Both the position numbers and the translations under genes were made by a program. Below, piece after piece: positions 33,634-45,029 of a stretch of DNA of 64,000 nucleotides (the first letter of the stretch is position 1; each line of letters opens with the position of its first letter). Origin of the DNA: Quercus robur (lineage: Eukaryota > Streptophyta > Magnoliopsida > Fagales > Fagaceae). The stretch is from positions 55,796,406 to 55,860,405 of the forward strand of contig NC_065542.1 of assembly GCF_932294415.1 (NCBI RefSeq), read 5' to 3'. The notes under the pieces were generated by a model, which was not told the DNA's origin, ran no database searches, and worked only from the letters and a program-made list of their open reading frames with translations.

Positions 33634-34714
33634 GCTTCAAATTTGATGAGAAGAGATCACCCGTTTATCACATTGTTGAGGAGACATTCCCTCATCTATT
33701 CATAACAAGCTTGTCGAGATTGTCAACCCGCCATTGGATGCTGCAGATTTGATCCAGCTTATTTGTAAAATATTTGGTCATCCATATATGTTCGTTCTTA
33801 GATGGAGAGATTTGCAGTCTAACTTTATACATGGGTTTTCATTCTAGGTGGTGTTTTAATAGTTATCATTGTTCTCATTTCATGTTATGCTTAAATTCAT
33901 TTTGGATAAATTGCAAATATCTATCTTGAACTATTGTCCAAGTAACTATATCTTGGAAAGTTTAAAATTGAGCAATCAACACCTTAACATCACTTAAAAT
34001 TCCAAATAATCCTCTGCTGCTCAAATTACTGTCAAAGTAAGAGCAAATTAACAGAAAAGAGAAATAGAAAAAGCTGAAGAGAGCTTTGGTTCACCTTTTT
34101 GTTTGTTTGTTTGTTTTTGTTTTGGAAAAGTCTTGGAGAAGAGGAAGTTTTTTACCCTATTTTCATCCTTTTTTCATATCCAAATTGAGAATGGCTGATT
34201 TCTTTATTTAGAAGATGACTTTTATATATCATTTGGGTTTGTTGTTTGTTCTTTTCAGTTGGAGATTCCAAAGCAGCTATTTTATCCAAACGTGTTCAAT
34301 GCGTGGATGATTCTTTTCTTAAATATATTGGGGAGTTCCGTTCCCTTGGAAGGGCGGCCTGCTGATCCCGAGCTTAGGAAATCATGGCGATGGTGGAAGG
34401 TCAAGAAATGGACGATTCACATTTTAAACAGGTTGTACACTTGGTAAGTTCCTGTATTTGAAACATATTAAAATAAGTATGAGGCTTGCAGCAGGAGGCA
34501 TTTTGACTTTTCATTGCCATTTAAAGTCTTATTTTACTCATGTTTGTAGATTTGAACCTTCAAAACCCAGAAAACACAGCTTTTGCTCAAATGTTTCATT
34601 AGAAATATGCTGGAAAGATCTTGGAGTGTCACATAAATTTGCTTATTGTGATTCGTGTTGGTGGCTATTTATCCGACAGAGTTATCAACCTTATTCTTCA
34701 GTACCTAAGCAACA
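33634..34714 (+). pseudogene. Importin-7/8 (SAD2-like) exon relics with introns
   Basis: Three consecutive internal exons of a nuclear import receptor of the importin-beta superfamily are recognisable. Exon A (about 33634-33790) reads SPVYHIVEETFPHLF and, after a frameshift, NKLVEIVNPPLDAADLIQLI. Exon B (34259-34443) is open: [20 protein letters not shown], then [20 protein letters not shown]; it lies between a TTTTCAG acceptor and a GTAAGT donor. Exon C (about 34550-34714) reads NLQNPENTAFAQMF, a stop, then [10 protein letters not shown] and [19 protein letters not shown]. Splice signals remain, so this is a copied genomic piece and not a processed pseudogene. The upstream and downstream exons are absent. 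The assignment to the Arabidopsis SAD2/importin-7 type rests on recalled family sequence and is quite sure. The TRIM inserted about 270 bp upstream. Confidence 0.85.
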
Positions 34715-34784
34715 GGTGATTTTACTTTTTTCTTTTTCTTTTTTTCAAGATAAAATTGTCATAGCTCGTCAATGGATACCTGGC

Positions 34785-34885
34785 AGCTGGAGTTAGTTGC
34801 CCATAGGTTTTATAACTAGAGGCAAGTTGAAAGGGCTCTTCTTTAGAAAGGGTTCCCTGCATTATTCAAAAAAAAAAAGATAAAA
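34785..34885 (+). mobile_element. A-tailed retroposon end, copy 1
   Basis: GGAGTTAGTTGCCCATAGG, then AAAGGGCTCTTCTTTAGAAA, GGTTCCCTGCATTAT and an A-rich tail. The same order is found at about 37822-37925. Likely the 3' end of a SINE or LINE on the plus strand; the family is not known to me. Confidence 0.5.
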
Positions 34886-36180
34886 TTGTCATAGATCTAA
34901 CCCCCCCCCCCCCCCCCCCACCCTCTACTTATCTATAAAAAAAAAGGGTCCAACTCCTTTTTATCCTTTTATTTTATGTGTTTTGTGGTTTAATCAATCT
35001 ACTCATCAGTAGCATCAGCTGTTTAGTTGTGCTTATTAGAACTTGTGAATATCAATTAGTGTTTTCTGATTTTTTTTTTTTTTTTAAAGAATGATACGAT
35101 CATAGCTTTGTAAGGCTCATAGAGAACCAGTTCATCTTACACTACACTTCCAAGCTAAGAGCATTTTTACAACTAAACTTAAATAATTCTTTATGCCAAC
35201 TACAAAGGGTTTGCTATATTGAGATGGATAGAATAAATAATTGGATCTATCATTTGGAATTTAAATTCAATGAGATTTAGATCATTTTTACTCTTTGGTA
35301 AAGTTTATTTTTCTGCAACTTAGTGGCTAAAGTACTTAGCAGAATGTTAACATAGTTCTGGCAGTGAAAGTCCTTGAAGATTCGAGGTATACATTTTGGA
35401 GGTCTCCCTCTTTGAGTTGTTATGTTTGGTTTCCAGCCAAGTCACCGGTAGTTCTTCCTCAGTTTGAGTCTACATAATTTGGTATGCCTGCCCTTTTGGT
35501 TTATCTGCTAGATTTTAAATAATCAGGGTCCTACACAATATGAACCTTAAACAGCAGCTAAATCTCTTGTTTTAGGCGCATCAGCCATTACCGAAGCATA
35601 TATAATAATAATAATCAGTCATAATAATAATATTATTGTTATTCATTTAATATCGCAGTTGTGCTAGCAAAGGACCAATAGTGAAAAGGTACCGTATGGG
35701 GATTTGGACATTGAGTTGGGATTGGCCATATATTAAGATGGACAATGTCTCAAAGCAACTTGCAAGGCAAGTTAAATAGTGTCCTATGGAATACTTTCTC
35801 CCAGAAATTTTAGAGTTCGTAAACTTTGAAGTCCTATTTAAAACTCTTTAGGGAAGCATGACCCTAGCATAGATGAAAAATTCTTGTGTCTAAAAAAAGA
35901 TACCATAAACAGTATTCCACTTCTTTCTAAGGTGATTTATAAATGATTACCTTGGTTAATTACTATAGGAAATGAACAGAGTCATAAACATTATATGTGA
36001 GCTCTAGATCAATGGCTGGTTTTGGGCCATTTGGCTAAAAGTCTATTTAACCATAAGCTTTTGTTTTAGCTTGTTATGAACGTATTAAGTTTCCTCTAAA
36101 CACAATTCCTCATTATTTATTGCTTTAACATGCCTATATCTTTCATAAGTATCATGCTTCTCTTTCTTCAGTTTTCTATG
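34886..36180. other. Intergenic sequence
   Basis: A poly-C run occurs near 34900-34920, a poly-T tract at 35070-35085 and an ATA-rich stretch at 35601-35640. No gene, RNA or element is recognised in the rest. Confidence 0.4.
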
Positions 36181-37821
36181 TATTACCCTACAAATCTAGC
36201 TTATGAAAAGGATCTCCAATGTAACTTGCAAAGCTCTTACAAATCCTTCAAATAGGCTCTTCTCTTTGTTTATTCAAGAAGATTGCTATAGATAGACTAG
36301 TGTATGATGTGACAACATAAGTGTAAGGTTTGGTTGAGCTCCACCTAGGAATTTCATATCATGCTGATGGATATAAATTACCTTTGGGTGCAAGATTAAT
36401 CCTTCATCACTCAAACTAAAACTGCTAGATTACTTGAGTTTAATTATTATAGTGGTAAGGGTATTCCAAGCTATATTGGTTAATTGGAGTGACTTGGACA
36501 TTTTGACTTATCATTTGTAGGATTTGGAATATTCATTCCTCAACAGTCTAGAAATCTATCACAGCTTTTTTTTTTTTTTTTTTTTTTCGTAACCTGCAGG
36601 GAAAATATCTTTAGGTGTATGGTCTAGGGAGGGTTTCTTATCTCTCTCCCCTACAATATTTTTATGCAAGTGGCATGAACCTTCCAAGGGGAAAAGAAAA
36701 AGGCTTCAAATGATAAATCAACCCCCTTCCTTTTCAGCATTATGGTCATCTCAATACCAACTTCATGACACACATTGGTCCCTAGAAATGTCAATTTTTG
36801 TATCCCTTGAATAGCTTAATCTTTCTATGAACCATTTCAAGGGCACAATAACGATCAGCAATAAACTTTCATCCCTGTTCTTAGACTTCAGTAATCTACA
36901 AGGCCAAGTACCAAGTACCAAAATAAATCTTTGAATCCTTGACATGTTTTGTCTAGCACTCAGCTTACTAGGTGCATCTTGCATATCATTTTCTATATGA
37001 TAACTTCTTCTATGGTCCCATCCCTAAATCTCTTGGAAAATTGTGAACTTTATTGATATTACATCTTGAATTGAATCAATTGAATGTTACCACACTAGAA
37101 AGCTTGGTTCCACTCACAGAATTGGAAGGAGTTGAGCATTGCACAAAATTGCTTGGAGGGCAATGTGTCTTAAATGCATTTCGCCGATTTGTCTTCACAC
37201 TCTATTGTCACGAATAAAAGCTCCAATGGAGCTCCTACTCTTAAAATCAATGCCATCACAGTGAGTTCTTGTCAGATTGGTCCACAATTTCCTACATGGT
37301 TACCCATCTTAAGCAGTGGGACATCTCACAATTTCAGAGGGTTTTAGACTAGTTCTGGATTTTGGCTATGTACCTTAAATTGATCAATCTCCTTGAGAAC
37401 AAACTTGACAGCAATGCATCCAAGGTATTGCTAAATTCTGAACTCATTGATTTAGCTCTAATTGTTTCAAATGTTAGCTAACATGATTATTTCCTAACGT
37501 AACAATTTTGAATATTGCACTTGATTATTTTTCTATACCAATATCCTTATTTTTGAGCCAAAAACATGAATAGAGATTGGCCTGACATAGCAGATAAATC
37601 TTTATCAAGAAAGCTTCATCATTGGCAAATGCATGGGCTATCTTTAACCCATAGTGAAATAGGAACAACAACCCTTCAGATGTAATTCAAAATTCTTTGG
37701 CTCCCTTGTATAAGCTTGAACCCTTGTACTTGAACAACAATTGCTTCTTCATAATTGGTTTTGGGCATGAGCATAAATTGCTTATCCCATTAGGGGTGAG
37801 TGCCCTTGGATTACTTGGTAA

Positions 37822-37925
37822 CTAATACTGGCAGGTGGGGTTAGTTGTCCCTAAGTTTTACTTGCTAGATGTGAGCCCAATGGGCTCTTTCTTAGAAAGG
37901 TTCCCTATGTTATCCCAAAAAGAAA
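37822..37925 (+). mobile_element. A-tailed retroposon end, copy 2
   Basis: GGTGGGGTTAGTTGTCCCTA, then TGGGCTCTTTCTTAGAAA, GGTTCCCTATGTTATCCC and a short A tail. It matches 34785-34885 and is missing from the paralogous position near 48150, so it inserted after the RLP copies separated. Confidence 0.5.
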
Positions 37926-38342
37926 TTGTACCTTTTCCATTGCTGCAGAACTACACACTTTGTGGGCCCCTTGATCTAGACGATTCACATGGATTTGAAT
38001 GAAGCCAGACGGGTGAAATTATACTCCTCCAAAAATCTGCCGACCTGCTTCTCTTTTGGTATTGATATTTTGTCAATAATAGCCTCTAGACATATACCAA
38101 GTTGTTCAAATGAACATGAAACTTACAGTTCTTTTCTCTAGCACTTTGTAAAAGTCTTTTATTCTTCCGTATTTGTAAGGAGCTTAGACCTTTCAAGCAA
38201 CTTGTCTATATCAATTTCTATTGAGCTCTTACTGGATTTCGTTTCTTAAACTTGTCATAAAGTCATTTGATTGGAAAGATACTAGAAAAGGCCAGAAACA
38301 TGATATTGTTGGAATCCCTTGATATCTGAATAAACAATCATT

Positions 38343-38579
38343 TTGGTGAAATTAGCTGTGGCATATTTGGTTTTTCTTTTGTTGGTTACGTCATACATGA
38401 ACTTTCATTCAATAGTTTGTGAGAACAATTCAATCACGCACCCTGGCACCCTGGCTAAGAGTTTTGACACATTTATATACATTGCCAATATTGAACTCAA
38501 TGGAGCTCCTTTTCCCAAAAATACTCGAAAGAAACTTGAAAAAATGAGGATGACTCTAAATACTCCTAGTCATGTATAG
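38343..38579 (+). other. Residual 78-codon open frame in RLP copy 2
   Basis: A stop-free piece within the pseudogene whose second half, NIELNGAPFPKNTRKK, matches the C-terminal LRR cap of RLPs. Its first half looks like a signal peptide only by chance, because the paralogous bases near 48735 are not open. I do not regard it as a gene. Confidence 0.4.
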
Positions 38580-38819
38580 GTATGAGAATTAGATATTTGG
38601 TTAGTTCTCGAGGAGTCTATAAAGTTCTCTTCTTCAAAAGAACTTCAAGGCATGATGATTTTAGGTTTATCAATGACATGAAAGATCAATGTGATTACAA
38701 TGTTAAAAGTGAATTGGTTCATTGAAATTGTGAGTGAGCTAGTATTAAGTGAAAGGCATCATATTCTATAAGATATACTTCAAACATTGTCCTTAACAAC
38801 TGTTTGGTCTAGTTGATGT

Positions 38820-39290
38820 TGTACGCACTGCACTGCAAATGTGATTTAATTCATATTTAACCTTCTACCCAGTGGGATTTTATTTCAGAAATATGTCGAT
38901 ACTAAAATGGAGCCAACGTTTTCAATTTGTAGTCTAGTTTTGTTTCCTTCTAAAGCAATGTGTTCTCAAATCATTTTAAAAATGATTTGAGAACAAGTTA
39001 TTTCTCACACATTTGTGAAGTACAGTTTTGTACTACAATGCACATGTAACACACTAAAAGATTACTCAATGCCAATTCCATTGATGATTTCAGGTCCTAG
39101 TTGTACATGCTTCAGAAGGAAGCTCTGGTTCATGCCTTCCAAGAAGCCACAAAGATTAGATTGAAATTGTAATAGGTCTCTTTACCTCCTGTATTTGTTC
39201 TAAATTTTACATGAATAAATTGCTAAAGATTATGATTTCTGCCTATGATCTGTAAGAACTATTTATATACACAGTGGTAAGCCATTTCAC
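38820..39290. repeat. RLP 3' module, copy 2
   Basis: Same order of landmarks as 20786-21190 and 49215-49720, including CAGGTCCTAGTTGTACATGC (39092), which looks like an intron end followed by a short exon, and GATTTCTGCCTATGATCTGT (39234). A 19-bp inverted repeat around TCAAATCATTTTAAAAATGATTTGA lies at 38971-38996. Confidence 0.75.
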
Positions 39291-39602
39291 TTTCAATCAA
39301 AAAGGTTAGAACATTAGCTTAGTTTTTTTTTTTTTTTTTTTGGGCTGAATAACATTAGGTTAGTTGTTAATGTCTTTCCAATTTTAAACTATCCCCGAAA
39401 GAACTAGATTTGCTTATCTATCCCATAAAATTGGCAAACAACCTAAAAAGTAGTAATCGGGACAGATGAGTTCATAGTATGCATTGCACTACAGGTTTAG
39501 TATAAGCCCAAACAATAATAAAGAATAAACAGTACATGGGACAAAAACACAACGCACACAAAATGTAATTGTTAGGAAGGGCAAAGGGTGTGGTGAAAAA
39601 AA

Positions 39603-39830
39603 TTAAATTGCCTGCCCTTGTACAATGTCAAAGCTCATTTCTTTGAGTACTAATCGTGGTGCCTTTTTTTATTCTTTATTTCAACATGCTACCATGTACA
39701 CAAAAGAAGAAACAATAATCTTTAAGCATGCATATGAAATTATTTGAGGAAAAGTAGAATTACCATGCAATGAAAAAAAAAATTCTTGTTTTTTTTGGAA
39801 ATTCTCAATAGGACAGAAGGCAACCATACA
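39603..39830 (-). pseudogene. ADF/cofilin relic A (exon 3 end and exon 2 end)
   Basis: Minus strand. 39655-39603 reads SKEMSFDIVQGQAI and a stop, matching the usual C-terminus of plant actin-depolymerising factors. 39830-39764 keeps the end of exon 2 (ENFP-like codons, then a run ending in ATTGCATG) followed by GTAATT, an intact splice donor. That is the place where plant ADF genes have their second intron, splitting a tryptophan codon. The remaining parts are lost. It lies antisense and downstream of RLP copy 2, mirroring the arrangement at 49764-50022. Confidence 0.7.
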
Positions 39831-40309
39831 TGAGTTATAGTGTCACAAAATTGTTCTTTTTTTAGGACTGTTCCTTTTTATGAGAAATTTTACTGGCTCA
39901 ACTAAATTATGTAATGACTTGGTGGGAAAGAAAATGATATGTACTATTTATCAATCTAATGACCCCTCAATTTTCTATTGATGTAATTTTTCTCCAAATA
40001 ACTTAAACTTAGATTTGGCTACAAAAATGAGCTCAGTTATCACTAAGCGACCAAGCTTGTACATGGAATATATTGGTTTTGTTCCACAATGATCAATGAA
40101 GCACACATCTATTGGTGCCTAGCGACTACATTATTTCTCAAACGTAAAATTCTGAATGCATTAAATATTGTTTTATATTCTAATGGTGTTTTATTTTTTT
40201 TTTTTTTTTTTTTTGGGCTAGACTACTAATGAAATTATTGCATTAATTTGTTAAAAGCAAAAAGGACACATGACATTAGGTGGAAAAAGCCAAATGAAGC
40301 TAATAATAT
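39831..40309. other. Intergenic sequence
   Basis: No gene is recognised. A poly-T tract lies at 40193-40214. The stretch just after it (GGGCTAGACTACTAATGAAA) is similar to 44565-44600. Confidence 0.4.
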
Positions 40310-41175
40310 TACAATGAATTTTTAACATAGCCTAGCATGCTAGAATAATGATGGTTCCTATTTGGCTCTCCAATCATCTATACTTGGAAATTGCAAACTT
40401 AGTACCTTACAAGACAGGCCCTTTTGGATATACACCATTGTCAGTTTCTTGAAAGCCTTCTCCCCCCCCACCTTGGTGTGTGTGTGTGTTAATATACTTA
40501 GAATTCTAAAAAAAAAAAAAAAATTAGTACCTTACTAGGCATTAATTATTCCATTAAAATAACATTTTTTTTATGAGTTTGATTTTCTGATGATGATATA
40601 TATAATTTTTTTATCACTCCACCCAAGCATACATTGAGTATATATATTTCTTATTTAATATCATTTTTATATATGGAATAAAATTTATATATATCTTATT
40701 TATAATTTATTTATTTGAATATATTTTATTATTATCTCTAAAATCTGTCTTTTTTTAGCATTCTTATGGTTACTCCTACTTTGTTTAGAGTCATCTCTTA
40801 AAGATGACAAAATATGATCCCCCGAATAAGGGACAAGGTACAAGAAAGATACACTCTTTTGTTTTGGGGAGCAAGTAAAAAAAATCTAAATTAAAATGAC
40901 CAATGTACAATATTTTCAGGGTGGGCAAAAGGTACAAGTTTTATTTTAAAGAGAGAAGCTTTTAAATAGAATAGTTACCATAGTATATTTTCATGCACAA
41001 TGGGCTTTTCTTTTGATGGGCCAAGAGAAGAGTTTTAGTCCAAAACATGTGTGGAGCATATTGTTTAACAATTGTCAATGGATAAATCTGTCCCTAGATC
41101 ATAGCATTGGTGGAACTAAAGGGTAACCAAAATGAGAAAGTATGGATTATTTCCGTGGAGTACTTGATTATTATT
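40310..41175. repeat. Dispersed upstream block, family Y, copy 2
   Basis: Shares with 23741-24700, 43010-44100 and 44700-45200 the order GCCTAGCATGCTAGAA, CCAATCATCTATACTTGG, GGGGAGCAAG, AAAGAGAGAAGCTTTTAAAT, TTTTAGTCCAAAACATG and AAATGAGAAAGTATGGATTA. The CCAAAACATGTGTGGAGC at 41044 is the empty version of the site occupied by the foldback element at 43135. Confidence 0.8.
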
Positions 41176-41540
41176 AGGGTAAATTACGTATTTGGTCCCT
41201 ATCTTATATACTATATTTCAATTTGACTCATAGCATTTCAATTATGTCAATTTGGTCCCTAACTTTTCAATACTATATCAATTTAGTCCTTTCCATTATC
41301 TTTTGGATGAAAATTGATGATGTGTCTAATGGCCAAAACAAAAAATTAGCTTCCGTTGATGTGACAATAAACATAAATTTTATTTTGGCCGTTTGCCATA
41401 TAAGCAATTTTTATTTAAGATATAACAGCAAGAACTAAATTGACACGACATTGAACGGTTAGAGACCAAATTGAGACAATTGAAATATTAGGGACTAAAT
41501 TAAAATATGATTTAAAGGTTAGGGACTAAATATGTAGTTA
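41176..41540. mobile_element. MITE with long terminal inverted repeats
   Basis: The left arm (ACGTATTTGGTCCCTA, TCAATTTGGTCCCTAAC) and the right arm (TAGGGACTAAAT, TTAGGGACTAAATATG) are inverted copies over about 100 bp. Total length is about 360 bp with no coding content. It lies inside family Y DNA where the paralog at 43975 is uninterrupted, so it is an insertion. This GGTCCCTA-type element is a common plant non-autonomous repeat. Confidence 0.8.
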
Positions 41541-41672
41541 GAGAGTTTCAATCTATAACATTCGCTCCTGATAATAATTTTTTTATCATCAAACCAAGAC
41601 ACCAATCGATTTTTGATGTAAATAAGGACTGAACATCAAATCTCTTATTTAACAACCAGAAACCCATTGTTT
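41541..41672 (-). mobile_element. tRNA-derived SINE, copy 2 (eroded)
   Basis: Same family as 48364-48545: GTTTCAATCTATAACATTC, CTCCTGATAATAAT, TTATCATCAAACCAAGACA and TTTTTGATGTAAATAAGGA in order. The tRNA-like end is truncated. It sits directly against the MITE, so the two probably inserted at or near the same spot. Confidence 0.6.
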
Positions 41673-41740
41673 ATTTAATTTTTGAACATAGTGGAAGTAT
41701 ATAAATATGGAGCCCTTTTGTAAAAGTTAAAAGGGGCTAG

Positions 41741-42900
41741 TGGACAAAGGAACGTTGGTGGAGGTACCAGCATTTAACCTAAAGGCCATCCTCATCCTTA
41801 ACTCCTCTTGAAGGACTTCTAATGGAACACTAGGAACCCCAGACATATATTGCTCATCCGTGGTGTTTCTTCCGCTACTACTACTTCTACTACTGCTACT
41901 ACTATTGCTAGAACCACTGCCACTAAAGCTATCGTACTACTCATCTATCTCTCTATCATCACTATTACTGGACGAAAAAACTACAATTTTAGACATTTTT
42001 GAAAAACTAAAGGAAAACCTAAAGATGAGAGGAAGAGGATACCTAGCTCTAAATGAAGAAGGCCTAAGGACAGGAGAAGACTTCTAGATGAGGCGTTGGA
42101 CAACAGAGGTCAGAGAAGAAAATTTGAGAAATGTGAGAGGGTTAGGAGAGGAATTCTACTATTTATAAGCGAAAGACTTAGTCACTGGAATGACGCGACT
42201 GGCCTGATTGAGCCATATGGCACTTCCTTTGAAGAACAAAACGACATGATGGATGAATCTCAGGATCATGCCATGTGTCACCATAAAAAAAAGGTGTTAA
42301 AGCAATAATGACAGACAACGCAAGGACGAGGGGGCAATTAGTGGGGATCAACTAAGTATAACCCGTCCTTAGTTGTTGTCCATGACTTGATCACATCCAA
42401 AGAAAACCACAATAGACCAACAGAATGCATGAACAAGACCCTTTATTAAGAATAATGGAATTTGCCAAAAAGAACTCGTCCATGGACGACCATGATGTAG
42501 ACGACCATATCCACAAACGATCAAATTGTACTTAGTAAATTCTACAAAGGGTTCTCTAAAGGTTCTATATAAGCAAAATATGACATGTTGCTTGGTACGT
42601 GGAAGGAATTCCACACACTTCATTCCACATACCCCATTTTCTTCATTAACCACCAACATCGCCCACGATGGTGATGAATCCCAAACAAGTAGACCCACGT
42701 CAAACTCTCTATAAAAAGAGCAAGTCTCATCTACCAAAGGTAAGTTCTAACCATCTACTATTTTTCTGTCCCTATGTCCTAGAGAGAAAACTAACTTAAC
42801 TGTCGAAGGGTTCTTGGCCGGGTCACACCAGTCACCTTTGACACTTCTTTCTTTTCAGGACTCTGCCATTATCATAGCCCGAAGCACTTCAACCTACTGA
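41741..42900 (+). mobile_element. Probable gypsy LTR (solo or fragment)
   Basis: Inserted between family Y DNA (ending TAAAAGTTAAAA, as at 44055) and an RLP fragment. It has a GAGGGGGCAATTAGTGGGGA block (42328), a TATA-like CTCTATAAAAAG (42710), and downstream CTAACTTAACTGTCGAAGGG with GGCCGGGTCACACC (42793-42830). That last order is typical of the transcript start region of plant Ty3/gypsy LTRs. A triplet-like TACTACTACTTCTACTACTG tract lies at 41876-41905. Small open frames at 41860-42087 and 42096-42308 have no recognisable domain. Ends and target duplications were not resolved. Confidence 0.55.
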
Positions 42901-42904
42901 TTCT

Positions 42905-43010
42905 AATACATCATCAGTAATAAACTTTCATACCTGACCTTAAATTTAAGTAATCTACAATGCCTAAGTACCAAGTACCAAACTAAATCTTTGCATCCTT
43001 AAACATGTTT
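42905..43010 (+). pseudogene. RLP fragment, about 100 bp
   Basis: TCAGTAATAAACTTTCATAC, AGTAATCTACAATGCC, AAGTACCAAGTACCAA and CTAAATCTTTG match 36856-36950 of decayed RLP copy 2 in order. Nothing else of an RLP is present here, so it is a detached remnant left beside the LTR insertion. Confidence 0.75.
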
Positions 43011-43134
43011 AGCATGAGTAGAAAGTACAAATTTTGTTTTAAAGAGATAAAGCTTTTAAATTGGATCATATATTTTCATGTCCAATGAGCTAATCTTTTG
43101 ATGGTATAAAGTGAGAGTTTTAGTCCAAAACATG

Positions 43135-43852
43135 GGCCAAAATGGCCTAATACCACCTTTTTTTGAAATTTTTAGCAAAAAAACACTGTTTCGGAAATAA
43201 ATGGGAAACTAGCACTTTTTCCAGAACTCGAGTTTCAGAAACTCGAGTTCCTCATCAATTCTGCCATCGTGGCACTGCTGAGTTGGATTTATGTGATTAA
43301 AAAAAATTTTGTGGTACTCGAGCTTGGTAAACTCGAGTACCATGCAACATAATACTCGAGTACACCAAGCTCGAGTACCTTTTATAAATAAAATGCAAAA
43401 AAAAAAAAAAAAAATTATTATTATTTTTAGAGTTAGGTGCACTAAACAACCTAGAGCAGCTGTACTTGGAGTTATTATTATTTTATGCTTATTTGTTGTT
43501 TATCCCCAAACAAGAAAAAAAAAAAAAAATTACACAGTACTCGAGTTTACCAAACTCGAGTACTGTGTAAATTTTTTTTTTTTTTTTTTTGCATTTTATT
43601 TATAAAAGGTACTCGAGCTTGATATACTCGAGTATTATGTTGCATGGTACTCGAGTTTACCAAGCTCGAGTACCACAAAATTTTTTTTAATCACATAAAT
43701 CCAACTCAACAGTGCCACAATGGCAGAGTTGATGAGGAACTCGAGTTTCTGAAACTCGAGTTCTAGAAAAAGTGGTAGTTTCCCATTTATTTCCGAAACA
43801 GTGTTTTTTTGCTAAAAATTTCCAAAAAATGTGGTATTCGGCCATTTTGGCC
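43135..43852. mobile_element. 718-bp foldback element with perfect 10-bp target duplication
   Basis: Two arms of about 270-280 bp (43135 to about 43410 and about 43573 to 43852) are near-perfect inverted copies beginning GGCCAAAATGGCC. CCAAAACATG flanks both sides (43125-43134, 43853-43862). The arms carry nested short inverted pairs built on ACTCGAG, for example ACTCGAGTTTCAGAAACTCG and CTCGAGCTTGGTAAACTCGA. The centre holds a further hairpin (43530-43570: ACACAGTACTCGAGTTT and its reverse complement three bases apart). No protein is encoded. The duplication length and long arms suggest a Mutator-like foldback element; the autonomous partner is unknown. Confidence 0.92.
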
Positions 43853-43862
43853 CCAAAACATG

Positions 43863-44500
43863 AGTGAAGCATGTTTCTAATTATTGTTAATGGACCAATC
43901 TGCCCCTAGATCATAGCACTGGTGGTAACCAAAATGAGAAAGTACGGATTATTTCCATATTACTTGATTATTTATTAAATTTTTTTATAACATATTTATT
44001 TAATTTTTGAATGCAGTGGAAGTATATAAATATGGAGCCCTTTTTATAAAAGTTAAAATTCAAAGAAAAACTTTCATTTTAAATTTCAAAGCATGAATTT
44101 TTTATTTTTTTGAGAATTAATATTGCATAGTCAAGTACTTCCCCCCCCCCCCCCCCCAAAAAAAAACTGCATGGTAAAAAAATATAATCAAAATATGGAG
44201 GTTTATGTTTTAATTATATCCAAATCAAAATGAGAAAGTATGGATTATTTCCATTTTAACAAAGATTGTTTAAAATCATGAAGTGAAGGGCAAGTGAGTA
44301 ATTCACGCTTCTCATAAGTTTCTAATACAAAGACAATGTCGTATCTCTCTTTTTATGTCTTTCTCAGTCTCTCCCTCTCACTGGAATATGACAAATAGCA
44401 CTTCAAAGGAGAATTGAAAAAGCTCAGGTTTGATTTCTCTCATTTTCTATACAATTCTTCGAATTAACAATTATATTCTAAACGCATTAAATCTTATTTC
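43863..44500 (+). repeat. Tandem promoter and leader-exon copy 1
   Basis: Family Y DNA (AAATGAGAAAGTACGGATTA) leads into GAAGGGCAAGTGAGTAATTC (44286), a CT-rich leader (TCTCAGTCTCTCCCTCTCAC) and AAGGAGAATTGAAAAAGCTC followed by AGGTTTGATTTCTC. The last looks like a leader exon with a CAG/GTTTGA donor. No start codon or protein follows. The same series recurs 1109 bp downstream. Confidence 0.6.
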
Positions 44501-44533
44501 ATATTCTTTTGTTTGTTTGTTTGTTTTTGTTTT

Positions 44534-44565
<32 letters not shown>

Positions 44566-45029
44566 TGGTGAGACTTATAATTATGAAATTATTGCATTTG
44601 TTTTTTTTTTTTTTGAGAAACAAAAAAAAAAAAAAAAAAAACAAACAAACAAAACAAAACAAAACAAAAAGGACACATGACTTTAGGTGGAAAAAGCCAA
44701 TGAAGCTAAGACACGATCATACAATAATATCACAATGGATTTTGAATATAGCCTAGCATACTAGAACAATGAGGGTTCGAATTTGGCCCTTCAATCATCA
44801 ATACTTGGGGATTGCAAACATAGTACCCTACTAGGCATTAATTAAAATAAGCAATGAACAAATATTTTTTTATGTGAGCAAAAGTTACAAGTTTTGTTTT
44901 AAAGAGAGAAACTTTTAAATAGGATAGTATATTTTTTTGTCCAATTCTTTTGATGGACCAAAGTGAGAGTTTTAGCCCAAACATGGGTGGAGCGTGTTTT
45001 TAACAGTTGTTAATGGATCAATCTGTCCA
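44501..45029. other. Homopolymer-rich intergenic and family Y DNA
   Basis: Long poly-T (44526-44565) and poly-A (44620-44640) runs give a spurious 108-codon frame. 44700-45029 repeats family Y landmarks (CTAGAACAATGAGGGTTC, AAAGAGAGAAACTTTTAAAT, CCCAAACATGGGTGGAGC). The last is another uninterrupted version of the foldback target site. Confidence 0.65.

Larger units (their letters stand above)
36190..38692 (+). pseudogene. Decayed RLP gene, copy 2
   Basis: Pieces of an EIX2-like RLP appear in correct order but in shifting frames with many stops. AAATCCTTCAAATAGGCTC with a following GATTGCTATAGATAGACTAG corresponds to the DPSNRLSSW...GDCCRW cap of the intact gene. Later pieces read NPSLLKLKLLDYLSL (near 36390), LNLSMNHFKGTI (36812), GPIPKSLGKL (37015), SCQIGPQFPTWL (37263) and ELNGAPFPKN of the C-terminal cap (38490). 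The conserved tail (VLFFK..SRHDDFRF-like) ends near 38692. It contains an A-tailed retroposon end (37822-37925) and a poly-T tract (36567-36588). A 1.6-kb part including its 3' flank is duplicated at 47996-49720. It cannot encode a working receptor; transcripts, if any, would be non-coding. Confidence 0.85.

Noticed and set aside
41860..42308. Two small open frames, one starting with a leucine run.
   Set aside because: They lie in an LTR-like segment; the leucine run comes from a TACTACTAC-type triplet tract.
44430..44756. A 108-codon frame with a poly-phenylalanine core.
   Set aside because: It is the translation of poly-T and poly-A runs.
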